A stretch of 64,000 nucleotides of DNA from Asparagopsis taxiformis. Lineage: Eukaryota > Rhodophyta > Florideophyceae > Bonnemaisoniales > Bonnemaisoniaceae. Every line of letters begins with the position of its first letter. Positions within the stretch are counted from its first letter, which is position 1. The DNA lies in the NCBI GenBank assembly GCA_030407315.1, contig JALQPE010002307.1, forward strand, positions 1 through 64,000. The letters are read 5' to 3'. This document shows positions 11,816 to 23,668 of the stretch, piece by piece. Both the position numbers and the translations under genes were made by a program. The notes beneath the pieces were generated by a model. That model was not told where the DNA came from. It worked only from the letters and a program-made list of their open reading frames with translations, and made no database searches.

Positions 11816-12011
11816 GCTTACAGAGAAGTTGGTTTACCATGGTTTCTTACAGCAAAGTCATCGTTACGATGACTTTGCTGTAATGTTTTGTTTTCTTACA
11901 GCAAAGTCATCTTAACGATGACTTTGCTGTAATGTTTTGTTTTCTTACAGCAAAGTCATCGTTACGATGACTTTGCTGTAAGCAACCGGGGTAAACTGCC
12001 TTTGCTGTAAG
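11816..12011. repeat. foldback module 4 with three palindromes
   Basis: Palindromes are at 11846-11883, 11895-11932 (one internal change) and 11944-11982. The spacers are almost identical (TGTTTTGTTTT). Outer arms are short (GCTTACAGAGAAG and its counterpart near 12011). Confidence 0.65.
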
Positions 12012-12200
12012 AAAACTGAATAGCAGTTCCGACAGCTTGTCCTGAGAAAGCAAATCCGCCTTAACGATGACTTTGCTGTAAGAAAACAGAGTACTTACAG
12101 TTCTGACAGCTTGTCCAGAGAAAACAAATCCGCCTTAACGATGACTTTGCTGTAAGAAAACACAGTAATTACAGTTCCGACAGCTTGTCCTGAAAACCCG
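12012..12200. repeat. tandem half-palindromes, period about 75 bp
   Basis: Two and a half units each carry CAGTTCYGACAGCTTGTCC. In the full units this is followed by the right half of the palindrome (AACGATGACTTTGCTGTAAG, near 12062 and 12134). The left palindrome half is missing, so these are degraded derivatives of the foldback array. Confidence 0.55.
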
Positions 12201-15200
12201 TCCTCCCACATAAGTTTATATTCTGTTACCTACCCTAGAGCTCTAATGACGTGCCCAGTCCCAAGTTTCGTACCTGGTGCTGGGCAGAATGGCTAATTAG
12301 CGTACTTCATTCTAAGGATGAAGTCGACATTCTGTCGCGTCTGCAGCCATAACATGCTGTTGGCGCCGATTACAGCGGTGATTACACCGTTTGTGACGTA
12401 GCCATCGGCGCCGATGATTTATGCGCCGTAACACTTCAACGCGCCTACCACACACGCAATGTACTGTCATATTAGGTTTTCTCAAATCCTCGTCCGCCCA
12501 CACGCTCAATTCATGCATGCATTCCCTCACCGCCTTCCACTCGCGTCACACGCACCCTTTCGCCCGTCTAAATGCCCCCTTGCCTTGACATCCCTCATAT
12601 ATCAACTGGTTCGACTCGCACCGCGTTGGTCCACTTAGCATGACCATAGTCGCCGCGCCCATTCTTCGACCACATTCGCCGTCCAGTCGCGCCCAATCCC
12701 AACTGCCGCACACATACATAAACGAGCTTCCCATGATCACTTCCGCCCGGGCTGTCCCAACGGGCATACGATGCCATCCATACTCTGTCCGCAGATGAGC
12801 TCAACTCCCTTGTGCCAATCACTTGACGCCATTCGCACCTTCCACACACCCACCTCGCTGTTTTTTACTATCCTTCACACACACCTCGCTCCTGCCCAAT
12901 CACATCTTCCAGTCTGTCACACTCGGTGATGCCAATCCGTCCCAGTAACGAGGTCGCAATATCGTCGACCTCGCTATTGAGACAATGTAAACAAAGAGGT
13001 TTTTCACCACACCCTGTGATCCATGACTTGACCAACTGAGACCGTGAGCCGGATAACGTTGAAATGTTTATTCTTGAACTGCATCTTGAGATGTATTGAA
13101 CACTTGCACAGCAGTCCCCCATCCCTGGACAGCGAGCCAGTCGTTGCACTCGGGTGTCAATCAAGTGAATGCAGTGTGTCAACGTGCCTTGTACAAAAAC
13201 TTGGACCGGCTCTTGCGCCCCTGCCACTGCTCAAGCGTATCCAGATACTTGAGTGTGCCAGTCCAGAGTCTTAATATTCAGGTTGATGCATGTGAGCTGC
13301 CAAAATAGTCCAAATGGAACATATGACGATTTACGCCGAACAAACATGTTGTCCTGCACAGCGTTGTTCTCTAGTGTTGCGCACTACACCATCTATCCCT
13401 TACTATCTAAACGAACAGCTTAAAAATGCTACATCTACAAGCACCAGTGGTGGACTGGGCTCGTCTGTCTTCCAAGAGTTTCCAGAATGGGATGTGGATA
13501 TGGTTATGACTTCAACGACAACAGCGTGTGGTGAATGATGAGCGAAAAGTTTGTTTACTCGTTGCTTTCACTCGCAGTCTGCCCTGCGTCATGGTGCAAT
13601 GCGATACAAATTGCTACTGGGAAAGAAGCTTTACAGAGTGAGGCAATGGTAAGGTGTCGGATACATACCGACGCTTCTCATACAAAGCTATATTTGTAAA
13701 AGTCAGTAGTATACAGTGTACGTGAGCATTGCATTGCATCGCATCTAGTAAGCGCGCACACGAACGCACAAATACAGATGCACGCACTGGCGATTGATTC
13801 ACAACGAGCGCAACTAGTCCACAACAACCATTTGATTGAAGCTCTCCGGGTGATTCTAGCAGCAACGCATCTGCAATGGTTACGACACTAAGCTGTTGGA
13901 AAGGACCTGCAAGCAAGTTTCAAACACAAGGCCACACCAGCAGCAGAAAGAAAAAGTACATTTGTAATGAAATGCCACCGATATATTGCCTCCATCTTGG
14001 TTTCAGTGTTAGTTTGTGTAGAGCTGCCGCTGTGGTGAATAAGAGCGTTCCGTGTTTCAACAAGCGTATTAAGAAATACATATGTGACTGTGAGCGACAT
14101 GCGGTGGTATGTTGTTGCGTTACAGACGGTTAGATGATGATGTGAGGGAAGCAGCGATGCAAGAACTAGGCGCACATGTAACGCCAACAAAGATGCACAC
14201 TGTGTTGCATTGAGAGTGCTGCGCGATGTTGGGGCGAGAGAGGAGGTCGACGTGGTGCAGACATCACACATCATTCCATTCAATTATATTCCACCAATAC
14301 CCGTCAGGTGTATAGAAACTGTATGATTTCTCCCCAGACTCATCTCCCATCACTCCAGTAATCCCACTATCACCATTCCCACTCACGTTTCCATGGTACT
14401 CATGTACGTCACACATAGCGTAACCCGTCATCTTCTTAGGACCAGGATTGGACAAAGCAGTGGCGTCTTGGAGTCACCGGGACACCATCTGAGAGGTAGG
14501 AGTCTCCCCGACTGGTACTGTGACGAATGTGAACCACATCGGGGGTCATCGTAGTTGACTGTGTAGAGCTCATCGCCATCCCCTCGCTTAGTATCGAGCA
14601 TAGCTTGTGAAATTCTAGGAAGCTTACTTGAATTAGATACATTTTTCAGTCCTAATGTTTGTCCATAAAGCTAGGCTCCTCTTCGGCAGTAGGCACGAGA
14701 CCGAAATGGGTGAATTGACTCGTGAGAAAGCGAGCAGACGTATCAATCTTTCCGTAACTAGTGACATCGTAATCATATCGTTGAAATAACACGTGTGAGA
14801 TTAATGGTGTGACCAGTAAAGATGCATGTACAAACGGATTGCAATGACAGTTGGAAGAACTGCCGGGTCGCTCGAATAGGCCTTCCAGGCTTGCAAAAAA
14901 GTGAGAACGGCACGCGCATTACGCAACGCCGCACGGTTGAGACAGGCGGGAAGATTGACATGCAAAATGGCCAGCATAAACAGGGAGGTCTGCAGAACAA
15001 CGTGGACATTTTGTGCACAAAAGCGGTGCAAAAGCTGTGTCTCGGCGTGTCGAAACTCGAGCACGACCGCCGACATGACGTGAAAAATGTGCACGTGTTC
15101 CTCAGAGAAGACGCGACGGAGGTCGAGCCACCTAGAGTCGCGCAGTGACGATCACACATTTGCCATCGCAAAGTGGCACGCGTGCGCGAAGAAAAAGAGC

Positions 15201-16354
15201 CCGGAGGTGGTGAAGGGGGAGCGCGAGCGCGAGAAGCGGGATTCAAAAGGCGTCAATGCGCTGTGCGTCATCGGTGAACATCAACCAATCGGTTTGGAAG
15301 CGACGATGCAGCGTGGTAGCGACGAACAGAAGCGCGTGTGGCGTCGCATTGGTGTCAATCAATTGCGTGCGTATGGACTGTGCGGATTGCCAACTACGCA
15401 AGGCGATGAGATAACGATCCGCTTGCGATACTTGTTTGCCACGGTCGAGTGTGGTCAATTGACCACACTAGCATTAATGCTACTTGCACATTGGCGAGAG
15501 TGAACTGATGATTGGTTGTCATGAATTGTGGTTGGCGGCTTGATCCATGAAATTTTTTGTTGGATATATTGTTGAAAGCGTGTGTTTTGTGGTGTGAGGC
15601 GTTTGGAAAATCTTGCAATCAGCCTTTCTGTGCGCCAGAAAAACCCATTTCCGAACAGCTGTCTCAACACACGTTCTGCTCGACAATTGGCTGTTTCGCA
15701 TACCGGCGATGTTCACATTGTCAGCATCTCTCACACATGTACAAGTCGCAGGATTCAACATGGAGACGGCACCAGAGGAGATAACAGCTGTTTACGCTTT
15801 GGTTCACTCGGCGCATCGCGACTATGATCGCAAATAGCTCTCGAATTGAGAAAGTAATCAACTACGGAACACTCTTCCGTATCTGTTTCAGTTCCTTCAC
15901 GGAAGCCTCAGTGATTAGCTCGAAAAGCTCTTTCTGCACCAATTTTGTGCATCGCTGCTCCCATTCGTGAACTCCTATTTATTCCCAACTTCCGTTCGGA
16001 AATTGAGGAATATGACGTCACATTCCTCAGCGATTGCAGGCCCTTCAGCACGATTCTAATTGTCATCGCACTAAAATCGATAGTGTCATCTCCTATCCCA
16101 ACTGACATAAACATGATTCTATTCTCTATTGGCAGAATAGGCTTCACTGAGACTAGAAACCTCAATCCCATTCTAGGTCGGTCGATCTGCTATCCTCTTT
16201 CATTTATCCTCCCTCGTACTAACTTCGCTACCTACAAATATCTGTAAAGCTCGACCACAATTACTATCTTCGTATACCACACACCATTACACCATTCCAA
16301 TATTTACCTTCACACCAACACTATGCTCCATATTTCCTCTCAAGTCCACTCCAC
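12201..16354. other. 4.1 kb without a recognisable gene
   Basis: Open frames up to about 157 codons occur on both strands (for example 12868-13227, 13888-14283 and 14773-15246 on minus; 15087-15503 on plus). None shows a motif I know, and overlapping frames compete on both strands. GC content changes along the stretch, suggesting mosaic decayed transposon cargo. I make no gene call. Confidence 0.45.
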
Positions 16355-16725
16355 GAGACAGTGTTGTGAACCAATACACGGTACTACCCGCAGACAATAC
16401 AATTTGCTATCTACACTACTGTCTACAGATTTACCCAGACAGTGCAGTAATACAATACAATGCACTGCCTCAGACAGTAAAATGTACTGTCTGCACATAC
16501 TGTCTGGCGGCAACACTTCCGGACAGTAAAATTTACTGTTCTGGACAGTAAATTTTACTGTTTTTGGTACTGTCCAGATTTCGTGCCAGTTTACTGCTGC
16601 AGCAGTATTCTGAAATTTCCAGACAGTAAATTTTACTGTCTCCGCGCACTGTCTTGGCCAGACAGTAATTTTTACTGTCTCAGACAGTAAATTTACTGTC
16701 TTTTTTCATTCCCAACACCGTAGTG
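16355..16725. repeat. right subterminal repeat block and terminal TIR
   Basis: Repeated GACAGTAAAATTTACTGTC-type inverted motifs fill 16460-16710, and the block ends with the 13-bp TIR complement CAACACCGTAGTG (16713-16725). It mirrors the block at 2225-2890 without the 35-bp array. Confidence 0.65.
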
Positions 16726-18481
16726 TATCTACTTCGTCACAGCATGTGTCAATGAATGCTGCGATGAAAGGGAACACCATGTCGACATGGTGATAGTCTT
16801 TGGCTGCGAGCATGCCGCGTATGCCGTCCTCCGTGAAGAGGCCGTTCAAATTGGTGCCCTTCTCACCCTTGGAGAAGTCGACATGAAGACCGGTGATGTA
16901 GTAGTCGCGTTCGATAGCGGACAGAATGCTGTTTGAGCCGGCGAGGATGGATTTTTTCACCTTCTTGAAGGTGCGAGGTGTCCCGGAATGGGAGGCAGTG
17001 GTGGTGAGGTCTGGGGAGCTGAGGCGGTGGACAATGCACTGTTTGATGAGCTTTGAGATGCCGAGGTGGAGATTGTGCAGAGGCTCGAAGGAGAAAATGT
17101 TGTAGGGGTCTAGGGACTGTTGGTGGGTAAAAGAGCGGTCGATTCGAGGACAGAGTGTTGTTCGAGGAGGGAGAGAGCTTCGAGCGGAGCAGTTGTATGC
17201 TCCTGAGCGCTCTCTTGGCGTGCAGAGCGTGTATCATCGAGGGAGCGGGGCTGGTGTGGCGCGCTGGATTCAAGTTGAGTGGCGGGGATGTAGCAGCGGT
17301 GGCAGGGATGTGTGGTGGTAGTGCTGTTGCGAGTGCATGACAGCTCTTTGGCCTCTGGAAAGTCGCAGCAATAATTGGCTAGGATGGGAAAGCATTGGCG
17401 GGCAGTTGCAGTGGAGTCTGTGCAGGGGAACCCGGAAGAGAACGCGGTGGATAGGGACGAAAACACTTTTCGAGTGCTTTATGAAGAATATCAATTTTGC
17501 GAGCGCGACTAGCAGAACTAGAGGTTGTCGGCATTTCATCACCGAACAAGGCGTTGGACGAAGGGTTAACAATGTACGGAAGATACCCGACGATGGTGAG
17601 GCCGGTACGGATGCAGTGGCGACGGAGGGGGCGGAGAAGTTGAGCAGTGTGACGTGTATGGGGTATGCGACGATTGCGGAGCTCTTGAGGCTTGTGCTGC
17701 TCTTGTCGGAGTACACTTGGAGGAGGCCGGCAAAGGAGGAAGCGGTGGGATCATTTTCCTCTGCCCATACGACCTGTGGATCTTCCGAGAGCTGCACGCG
17801 CTGTCTAGTAACCTGGTGCAGCGTTTTCGCGAATTCTGTGTGTAGGGGATGAGAAAATATTGCGGTGCCGTCTGGGGCGGTCTGCGGGGAGGGGTGGAAG
17901 AGAGTATTTTGGTCGTTAGCCAGTGCTAACTGCCTGCGGAGCATGTCGACTGGGTCGCGGAGGTACAGCTGTGCCGAGTACTTACCAGTTTTGTCTGGAA
18001 TGATGTGGCTCTTGTAACCTTCGGTGCGGAAATGTGTTTCGACCATGGAAGCGGTAACGTGGCGACATTCTTCTACGGTGCGAACGGCGCTGTTGAACTT
18101 TTCTAGGGAGAATGCGGGGTCTTGTAGGATGGTGATGACTTCGCTCACGCGGCCAGCGCCGGCCTTGTACTCGAGGGTTGTGAGACTGGCGGCGAGGGAT
18201 TGCACGAGGAGGTCTGCGCGGGAGGGGGTTGAGGTTGGTGGCAGTGAAGCGTCACAGGGTGAGTCGCTGGAGGAAGCACGACCAGATTCTGGGTCTGGGG
18301 AGCTGGGTTGCGGGGAATCATGGTCGCCGTTTCGAGCAGGCTCATGGGTGACGGCAGGGACACGAGCGTTGTTGAAATGTTGGGGAGAGGGGTTGAAACG
18401 GTAGCGACACGTTCGCTCATGCAGCGCGAGCGCATAAGCATCTACGCAGTAGTAGAAGCATCCTTCATACTTGCATTCCAT
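16726..18481 (-). pseudogene. N-terminal half of the Plavaka/KDZ-like transposase
   Basis: Starts with ATG at 18481. Residues 1-25 form a Cys/His cluster (CKYEGC with HERTC) like the N-terminal zinc finger of these transposases. A central segment reads LQVYSDKSSTSLKSSAIVAY, resembling the SDKTxL(T) block that carries the first catalytic aspartate in Plavaka transposases. In other frames further along come QCFPILANYCCDFPEA, CHRC (about 17330-17400) and PYNIFSFEPLHNLHLGISK (near 17040-17100), typical of the family. The last coding trace is IDTCCDEV next to the insertion boundary at 16725. At least two frameshifts (near 17590 and 17120) break it. The rest of the gene resumes at 2224. Confidence 0.65.
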
Positions 18482-19078
18482 GTCGAGTTTTGACGCAAAA
18501 GGGAGGATTGCGAGCTGAACAGGGGAGACTGTGCCGTCCAGATGCGACCAATTTTATTTTTGTGGTGCTTTCGAGACTTGGAATGTAACGTGTTCGTAGT
18601 TTTTTGGGTAGTAGTTTTGTGCTCACTCCAGCTGACATCCCAACGGTGGAATTTAACCGAGAGTTCAATCATTTCCAACTGTTACATCACATTGCGTGCT
18701 GGCAACGTGTGCATGGAAGGACGAACGACTGCCCTGGGAGATGAATTTTCAATTAATTCATTTGTAATAATAAACTTTTTTATTTCCAAACTTCGTGGAA
18801 TCTGAATGTGCTTTACAGCGGATATGCCACAGATCATGTAAGGAAAGCAAATGGATTCTCATATATATGATTATATGTTTATATTCGTTGTTCTCGATCC
18901 GGATCTCATTGTTCGGGGAATCAGAGACCATGGCTTGGGCCATACTCAATCTCACTGCCGGCGATGATTTCGAGTATGCACAGCAAGACTTAAGCGGACG
19001 CAGAAAGCTGTCCGGTCGACGCCGCAGGCTCCACTCCGCCCTCATCACCGACTGATATTCTTTGACCGACTTTGCTTT
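18482..19078. other. upstream region of the transposase remnant
   Basis: No recognised gene; a plus-strand frame at 18795-19055 (86 codons) is open but unlike anything I know. The stretch probably contains the remains of the transposase promoter and 5' region. Confidence 0.4.
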
Positions 19079-19116
19079 GTACGTGCGCGAATCTTGATCA
19101 AGATTCGCGCACGTAC
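19079..19116. repeat. 38-bp perfect palindrome
   Basis: GTACGTGCGCGAATCTTGA is followed immediately by its exact reverse complement, with no loop. It lies about 600 bp upstream of the transposase remnant start and just before the tandem repeats at 19135. Confidence 0.85.
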
Positions 19117-19134
19117 CTTCGTTCCATCCTCTAC

Positions 19135-20180
19135 CCTCGAGGGTATGCGTTGAGGGAAGCGTGGGTTTTGAGTCTGACTATTTCCGTTGATGCGATATTT
19201 TTCATGGGAAGCCTGTTGACTGATGGTGTGTATTGAGCGGAGGATGGAAGAGAGGTACGTGAAGTTTTGAAAGTATGCTGTGAGGGAAGGTTGATTTTGA
19301 GTCTGACTGTTGTGGTTGATTCCGATGTTGTGTAGATGATGCAGGAATGTTGATGACGGAAGGTAAGTTTCATTGAGTGCCAAGATGTGCTTTGCGAAGA
19401 TATGGACTGCTGACTATGATTATTGTTAATTGCAAGGTTTTGGATCATGGTTTGTATTGTGTGTAGGATGGATGAGAGGTACATTTGCGAGTTCTCAGGG
19501 TATGTAGCGAGGGAAACGTTGGTTTTCAATCTGACTGTTGCGATTGAATCCGATGTTGCGTAGGTGATGGAGGAATAGTGATGACGGAAGGTAAGTCACA
19601 TTGGGCGCCCAGACCGGTTGTGCGAAGATGCGGAATGCTGACTACTTTTCTTGGCTACACGATTACGTGATTTATGGTTTTATTGTGTGCAGGATGGAAC
19701 AGGTAAAGTAAGTGTGCGAGTTTTGAAAGTAAGCAGCGAGGGAAGGTTGGTTTTGAGTCTGACTATTTCCGTTGATGCGATATTTTTCATTGGAAGCCTA
19801 TTGAGTCATGGTGTGTATTGTGTGGAGCGAAGGTAAGTGTGCGAGTTTTGAAAGTATGCTGTGATGGAGGTTGGTTTTGAGTCTGACTGTTGTGGTTGAT
19901 TCCGATGTTGTGTAGATGATGCAGGAATGTTGATGACAGAAGGTAAGTTTTACTGAGCACCAAGACTTGTTTTGCGAAGATATGGACTGCTGACTTTGAT
20001 TATTCATTGCAAGGTTTTTGGATCATGGTTTGTATTTGTGTAGGATGGATGATTCAGTCATCCTCTCGGAGAGGTAAGTAAGGGAGTTTCTAGGATATCT
20101 GTCGTGGTAAGCGTTGCTTTTGAGTCTGACTGTTGTGGTTGATTCTGATGTTGTGTATGTGATGCAGGAGTGGTGAAGCA
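19135..20180. repeat. diverged tandem repeats with GAGTCTGACT core
   Basis: A segment of the form GAGGGAAGGTTGGTTTTGAG followed by TCTGACTRTTNYSGTTGATNC recurs at about 19143, 19273, 19499, 19729, 19853 and 20096. Larger blocks (19143-19440 and 19729-20030) duplicate each other, including GATGATGCAGGAATGTTGATG. Spacing alternates between about 125 and 230 bp, so this is a higher-order repeat. It may be subterminal sequence of the KDZ-like transposon. Confidence 0.6.
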
Positions 20181-20734
20181 GGAACGGCAGGACTGAAGGA
20201 GAGTGAAGAAGGGATGTAGGAAGATGGGGAATGAAGCTGTGAGGTGTTTCTGGTATGTGTATATTTTGGGGCATACGATAGAAGTGAGAGTGCGTTTCAA
20301 GTGGTGTAAGATTTTGCTGACCATGTTCGTGTTTGATGTCTTGATGATTTAATGGGCTGGGGTGGTGTCGAGGAAAGCGGGGATGGTATTGGGAAGGAGC
20401 GTATTTTTTGTAATCTAGGTCGTGAGGGTTCTTGCAGTATGTGCGGATGGTGGTGCATGGCGTTCGGATGGTAGGGAGAACGCGATAGTGAGGGAGATGG
20501 GTGATCGACGATATGCTGACAGGTATTTTGTATTCTGGCTGGATACGTATTTCCTATTCTAACCGGGTATTTATTTCCTATTCTGACCAGATATGTATTC
20601 CCTATTCTAGAGAGACGTATTGTATACGAGCAGTTTCCTAAATGAGAGAATAAAATACGGTCCGATATGGGCCCTGAATTTACCATCCGCTGTAATTTCT
20701 TCCCTCCCGGTTTTCGCTGATATATTGTATACTG
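20181..20734. repeat. spacer with a short tandem repeat
   Basis: No gene seen. Between about 20520 and 20620 a unit of roughly 28 bp (TATTTCCTATTCTRACCRGR core) repeats about four times. The remainder is unremarkable. Confidence 0.45.
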
Positions 20735-20989
20735 GATGTCGGGTCCTAGTATTCCGCCATATGTACTAGAGAAAGTGGATGTCGGGTCCTAGTATTCCGC
20801 CATATGTACTAGAGAAAGTGGATGTCGGGCCCTAGTATTCCGCCATATGTACTAGAGAAAGTGGACGTCCGCATCCAAAAAATTTTTATTTTTTTTGGAC
20901 GCGGACGTTCATTTGTTCTAGTAAATCTCGGGGCCGACTAGGACCCGTACTAGAGAGACTGGACGTCCGCGTCCACTTCCGAAAACACA
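20735..20989. repeat. 43-bp tandem repeat plus hairpin truncating element C
   Basis: Three near-identical 43-bp units (GGATGTCGGGTCCTAGTATT core) end near 20863. They are followed by GTGGACGTCCGCATCC, an A/T run and its complement GGACGCGGACGTTC. A further GGACGTCCGCGTCC lies at 20964-20977. The inverted GGACGTCCGC ends resemble a small TIR element or MITE. Homology of element C pol to element B stops at this boundary, so this repeat marks the truncation point. Confidence 0.55.
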
Positions 20990-23668
20990 GACGTATCGGG
21001 CAATAGTTTTCCGTTTGCGGATGAGTTGTCAAGACGGGTGTACCGTTGCGATTAGGCGCCTCCTCGGCGTGGTCTCTTGCTAGAGAAAGGTCGTAGAACC
21101 AAACATTAGTATCATCATCGAAGGATGTTTCACCCTGCGGTGCGTGCGTAGCCAACAGAGTTGGTATTTCATCGTCAATAGTGACGGGCGTCTCGCCGTT
21201 AGTTTCAACACGCGAAAGGGCGTCTGGTAGTTGGTGAACCCGACCGGGTCGATAGACTATTTGATAGTCAAATTCCGCAAGGCGGAGGCGCCAACGGCAT
21301 AGTCTCCCTGAAGGGTCGTGGATATTCATGAGCCAACGCAGCGCGTTATGGTCCGTCCGGACTACAAACTTTGTTTGCTCCAAGTATGGACGTAGGATAG
21401 TGACGGCCCATACGACGGCTAGACACTCACGCTCCGTAGGGGAGTAACCTTTTTCAGGTTTAGTCAAGGTCCGCGACCAATAGCCAATTGGCTTGAGATC
21501 GTTCTCTTCCCCTTGCTGCTGAAGCAGAGCGCATCCTATTTGGTATGCGGAAGCGTCCGTGTCTACGGTGTAGGGTTGACCCAACTTGGGTAGAGCCAGT
21601 ATCGGCGGTTTGATCATAACCTCTTTGAGAGCGTTGAACGCGCGGCGTTGGTCCTCGGTAGGAGGTTCTTTCCCGAATTTAGGGAGGCTGTCTTTGGTCA
21701 GCATTTCGTTCAAGGGGTGCGCAATTGCGGCATACCCTTTGATGAACCGTCGAAAGACGCCAAAGCTTCCGAGGAAGGATCGCATTTGCGTAGGCGTTTG
21801 CGGAAAGATCGCGTCAGCGATAGCCGAAGTGGCGTTCTGTGCAACAGCTAGCTTTCCTGGCATCACGACATGCCCCAGGTAATCAACCTTCTTTTCGAAG
21901 AAATGACACTTTGTCAACTTCAGGGTGACACCTGCTTCCCGTAGGAGGGAGAGTACTTGGTCCACATGGTGGAGATGTTCGGCCTCGTCCCGAGAGAATA
22001 CGATCACATCGTCTAAGTAAATCAGACAGGTCTGCCAGCGAACGCTGCTAAGAATAATGTCGATGGCACGCTGAAACGTTGCCGGAGCATTCTTTAAGCC
22101 AAAAGGCAAACGCTTGAAGCGATAGGTCCCCAAGTGGGAGGTGAATGCCGTTTTGTCACGGTCGTCCTGTGCAACAGGGATCTGCCAATAGCCAGAATTA
22201 CAATCCAATGTGGTGAATACTTGAGCATCTCCGAGGGAGTCAATACAATCATCCATTCGTGGAAGGGGGTACACATCATCGACAGTTATGTCGTTAAGAC
22301 CCCTGTAGTCGACGCAAAAGCGTAATTTACCATCCTTCTTCGGACAAGAACCACTGGGCTAGCCCATTCGGAGGTCGACGGTTCGATCACTCCTTTTTCC
22401 AGCATGCTGGTTATTTCCTTACGGGCAATCTCTCGGCGAGCGGGTCCCATCCGGTAGGGTTGTTGCCGTCTAGGCTTGCTCCCTTCGACTATGTCGATTC
22501 GGTGTTCCGTAGCGCGGATGTCCCCTAGGGATCCATCCCACATAGACTCGTGTCGAGATAGCATGCTAAGGATGCGTTCCCTCAACGGGATTTGACCAAG
22601 GTGGTCCAGAGAGACTTCTTGCTTCCAGCTTGATGGTTGGGTGGCCTCGGCCTCTTGCTCCTGAGGGAGAGTAGTCACCATAGTGGAGGCCTCTTGGGAG
22701 GAAGGGGTAGAACGGCTGAGAGCCATGGGGCGCATTGGCCGTTCGGGTGCCCGAAGGGCATAGCCTATAATTGTTCCTTTAGGGGGGTACTTGTCGGAGG
22801 TACCGAAGTTAGTTAATATAGTCAGGAATTCCTGTCGCGGGATGACTTCCGCAACCCCATTCGGGATAGAGACACGATGTCGGTGAAGGATCCGATCTCT
22901 CGGTGAGAGTATACTCAAGCCGCCACCGGCGCATACAACAGTAGTTGTTACTTGACTCCGCGGAGGAACATTCACACTTTGTGACAACCGAATGCCATGA
23001 GGCTGGCGGTCTAAGTTAATCCCATTAGAGGGTCGCGAGGCATCCACGTAGCACGAAAGGGTGGGGGATGTTTTACGCGTAGGCGACATCACTAGGATAG
23101 CTATCGACCCGCCGTCGTGAATATCAATTCGTTGTGCCCGGCACCTAATTGCGTCTACGTGGGTATTCATTGCCCCAGTTCCCAAGATGAGGGGTACGGC
23201 CAACTTAGGCGCGACGAAGAATTCTTCCTCAAAGGACTTGTGGCCTAACTGTAATGACAGTATTATCTTGCCTTTTATCCGAAGAGGATTGCCGTTAGCA
23301 TCGGCCAGTTGCGGAACTTTCCCCGTAGGGACTTGGAATTGTTCCCAATTGTGGGGTAAGCTCCTTTCATGGATGACCGATGGTCCGGACCCGGTGTCCA
23401 TCACCATACGCATGGGCGTGAGAATTGACGGATCGAGTCCGATGGAACCCATTACTACGTAATGGGCGGCCTTAAGCAGGCATGAGGCTTTCGGCCTTGA
23501 GGTTCGAGTCCCTGTGGGGGAACCCGAAGGGGTTGGTGTCTGGGAAAGACTTTGGTCCCTAGAGGGAGTTGCAGCCTTTTCCTGCGGAGGTGGTTGTGGT
23601 GAGATGTCCACCGAGTAGCGTAATCGCTCCACCTCCTGACGGGAGTGCGACACCTCACTCCCCGTCAT
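20990..23668 (-). pseudogene. Ty3/Gypsy pol of element C (protease, RT, RNase H; truncated)
   Basis: The frame begins with ATG at 23668 and contains the aspartic protease motif DTGSG (near 23395). Near 22340 one base is missing inside the conserved VLVPKKDGK-type segment, shifting the frame. The RT then continues with FTTLDCNSGYWQIPV, FGLKNAPATFQRA and the catalytic YLDD. RNase H follows with DTDASAYQIG and RTDHNALRWLMN. Homology to element B ends after LTTHPQTE near 21000, so the HHCC and DDE parts of the integrase and the chromodomain are missing. The enzyme would have copied element RNA into DNA in cytoplasmic particles; this copy is dead by both truncation and frameshift. Confidence 0.85.

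Larger units (their letters stand above)
2225..16725. mobile_element. 14.5 kb CACTA-like DNA transposon inserted in the KDZ-like transposase
   Basis: Both ends carry a perfect 13-bp inverted repeat: CACTACGGTGTTG at 2225-2237 and its complement at 16713-16725. TA flanks both sides (2223-2224 and 16726-16727), fitting a 2-bp target duplication. Both termini are followed inward by several hundred bases of GACAGT/ACTGTC motifs, a typical subterminal arrangement of CACTA (En/Spm, CMC) elements. The two halves of one minus-strand transposase abut the ends, which independently supports an insertion. I see no recognisable CACTA transposase inside; the cargo is an oxygenase-like pseudogene and a large amount of repeat. 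It may be non-autonomous, or a composite of several insertions, since a third TIR copy occurs at 8621. Confidence 0.6.

Noticed and set aside
7355..11982. Possible CRISPR-like array because of regularly repeated near-identical 39-mers.
   Set aside because: Repeats are full palindromes, spacers are themselves repeats, spacing is irregular and the context is a eukaryotic transposon.
14773..15246. Several overlapping frames of 100-157 codons on both strands.
   Set aside because: No family resemblance, competing frames on both strands, and location inside a decayed transposon.
19140..20060. GGTAAGT...TGTAG patterns suggesting introns of a spliced gene.
   Set aside because: They recur as part of a tandem repeat and no coding frame is created by joining the flanks.
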